A DNA stretch of 6,647 bases from Anaerolineales bacterium UBA3940 (GTDB taxonomy: Bacteria; Chloroflexota; Anaerolineae; Aggregatilineales; UBA3940). Of the stretch, positions 5,814-6,647 are shown piece by piece. Made by a program: the position numbers and the translations under genes. The stretch spans positions 1-6,647 of the forward strand of contig DGDY01000207.1 of assembly GCA_002385675.1 (NCBI GenBank). Direction: 5' to 3'. The notes beneath the pieces were generated by a model. The model was given only the letters and a program-made list of their open reading frames with translations. It had not been told where the DNA came from and made no database searches. Each line of letters starts with the position of its first letter. Position 1 is the first letter of the stretch.

Positions 5814-6215
5814 GTGTTCCAACAGTGTATTATCGTAGGAAACCTCGGCAGAGATCCCGAGATGCGCTTCATGGGTGATGGTACGCCTGTGACGAATTTT
5901 AACGTCGCCGTCAACAAGCGTTGGACCGGGCGGGATGGTAACCAGAATGAGAAGACCTGGTGGTTCCGGGTCGCTTGCTGGGGGCGGCTGGCGGAGACGA
6001 CCAACCAGTACCTGCGCAAGGGCGACCCGGTGATGGTCATCGGCGAGGTTGATGCCTCGGCCTACATCCCGCGTGAGGGTGGCGAGCCGCGTGCGTCGTT
6101 GGAACTGACCGCGCGTGACGTACGCTTCCTGCCGCGCGGTGGCAGCGGCCCGCAGGACATGGGCGCTGGTGCCGGTATGGACTACCCGACCGAAGAAGAG
6201 GACATTCCCTTCTAA
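5814..6215 (+). CDS. ssb: Single-stranded DNA-binding protein
   Basis: This 133-residue protein coats ssDNA during replication, recombination and repair and recruits partners through its acidic tail. The OB-fold spans about 1-107. It opens MFQQCIIVGNLGRDPEMRF and contains TNFNVAVNKRW (27-37), TWWFRVACWGRLAE (48-61, with aromatic W49, W50, W56), YLRKGDPVMVIGEVD (66-80) and a closing LELTARDVRFLP (96-107). A short, Gly-rich linker of about 20 residues leads to the tail EEEDIPF (127-133), which keeps the family's terminal Ile-Pro-Phe. The linker is shorter than in the E. coli protein (about 178 residues in all). GTG 5814 is chosen for its ribosome binding site and the usual N-terminus. A translin-like gene follows 19 nt later. 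No ribosomal protein genes (rpsF, rpsR), common ssb neighbours, are seen. Confidence 0.97.
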   Translation: MFQQCIIVGNLGRDPEMRFMGDGTPVTNFNVAVNKRWTGRDGNQNEKTWWFRVACWGRLAETTNQYLRKGDPVMVIGEVDASAYIPREGGEPRASLELTARDVRFLPRGGSGPQDMGAGAGMDYPTEEEDIPF

Positions 6216-6234
6216 AGGGTGGACCTGACCTTAC

Positions 6235-6647
6235 ATGGACAACCTGGAGAACATCAGCAATTCCATCCGCGACGAGCTAAACGCCAAGAATGCCGCGCGC
6301 GACCTGGCGCTTGCGCGCTCGCGGGAGCTTATTCGCTTTTGCGCTACGGCGATCAAGGCCATCCACCGCGAGAACTGGGAGCAGGCAGAGGTGGAGCTCC
6401 AGACGGCGCGTGAGGCGGCGCAGGAGTTGATCAACGGGGTGGAGGAGTTCCCCGACCTGTATCACTCCGGCTACACGCAGGACGTGCTGAAGGAGTACGT
6501 TGAGGCCTTTGCGACCTACGCCCTCGTGCGCGGCGAGGAGCTGCCGACGCCGGAGGCGCTGAACGTCGTCGGCTCGACGTACCTCAACGGCCTGGCCGAG
6601 GCGGCAACCGAGATCCGCCGCCGCATCCTCGACATCATCCGTGAGGA
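6235..6647 (+). CDS. Translin/TRAX-like RNA- or ssDNA-binding protein, C-terminus cut by window edge
   Basis: The first 137 residues are present and the frame is open at the right edge; the family usually runs to about 190-230 residues. The protein is helical throughout. Translin-type landmarks in order: AARDLALARSRELIRFCATAIKA (20-42); the IHRENWEQAE region (43-52); EFPDLYHSGYTQD (71-83); KEYVEAFATYALVRGEELP (86-104); and YLNGLAEAATEIRRRILD (116-133). E87 and E90 in EYVEA match the acidic pair of TRAX, the catalytic subunit of the eukaryotic C3PO ribonuclease, and E122 sits where TRAX has its third acidic residue. Eukaryotic translin lacks EYVEA, so this protein is nearer TRAX and may be an active ribonuclease (inference). 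ATG 6235 is 19 nt after the ssb stop; GGGTGG at 6217-6222 is a somewhat distant ribosome binding site. Co-transcription with ssb is likely. Confidence 0.85.
   Translation, partial: MDNLENISNSIRDELNAKNAARDLALARSRELIRFCATAIKAIHRENWEQAEVELQTAREAAQELINGVEEFPDLYHSGYTQDVLKEYVEAFATYALVRGEELPTPEALNVVGSTYLNGLAEAATEIRRRILDIIRE

Noticed and set aside
6219..6413. 64-codon plus-strand frame after ssb
   Set aside because: It overlaps the translin-like gene in another frame, and the latter has clear family motifs continuing to the edge.

Overview
The window looks like chromosomal DNA from a bacterium with a fairly GC-rich genome. My best guess is Chloroflexota, possibly the Anaerolineae lineage. This rests on the style of the genes (a GT-C-like membrane protein with Gln-Ser-Leu and Trp-Gly-Pro-Tyr-Tyr motifs, a short-tailed SSB, a bacterial translin/TRAX-like gene) and is inference, not a database match. 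No rRNA, tRNA, transposase or CRISPR array is visible.

Layout. (i) 1-2849, minus strand: a two-gene surface-glycan unit. A polytopic membrane protein resembling GT-C glycosyltransferases (1263-2849) is followed 7 nt later by a GT-B, family-4-type glycosyltransferase that runs off the left edge (1-1255, C-terminus missing). An extended -10 promoter candidate lies at 2901-2909. This block is visibly less GC-rich than the rest. (ii) 3046-3759, plus strand: an unrecognised 237-residue protein, divergent from the glycan genes, with its own promoter candidate. (iii) 3774-3839: a long imperfect hairpin. (iv) 3872-4813, plus: ribonuclease Z, the tRNA 3'-end endonuclease. (v) 4923-5354, minus: an Rrf2-family regulator with a four-cysteine cluster-binding pattern, convergent with ribonuclease Z. 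(vi) 5355-5813: a 459-bp non-coding divergent region containing several palindromes, two TATAAT boxes and a leader hairpin. (vii) 5814-6215, plus: single-stranded DNA-binding protein. (viii) 6235 to the right edge, plus: a translin/TRAX-like protein 19 nt after ssb, probably in the same transcript.

How they may work together. The right half is dominated by nucleic-acid functions: tRNA maturation, ssDNA binding, and a translin-like protein that keeps the acidic residues of the TRAX ribonuclease site. A putative Fe-S-sensing regulator sits divergent to the ssb-translin pair, across a region rich in possible operator sites. The most interesting points are the ssb-translin pairing and the palindrome and hairpin architecture upstream of ssb. 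Whether the Rrf2 protein controls that pair is not shown by the sequence.
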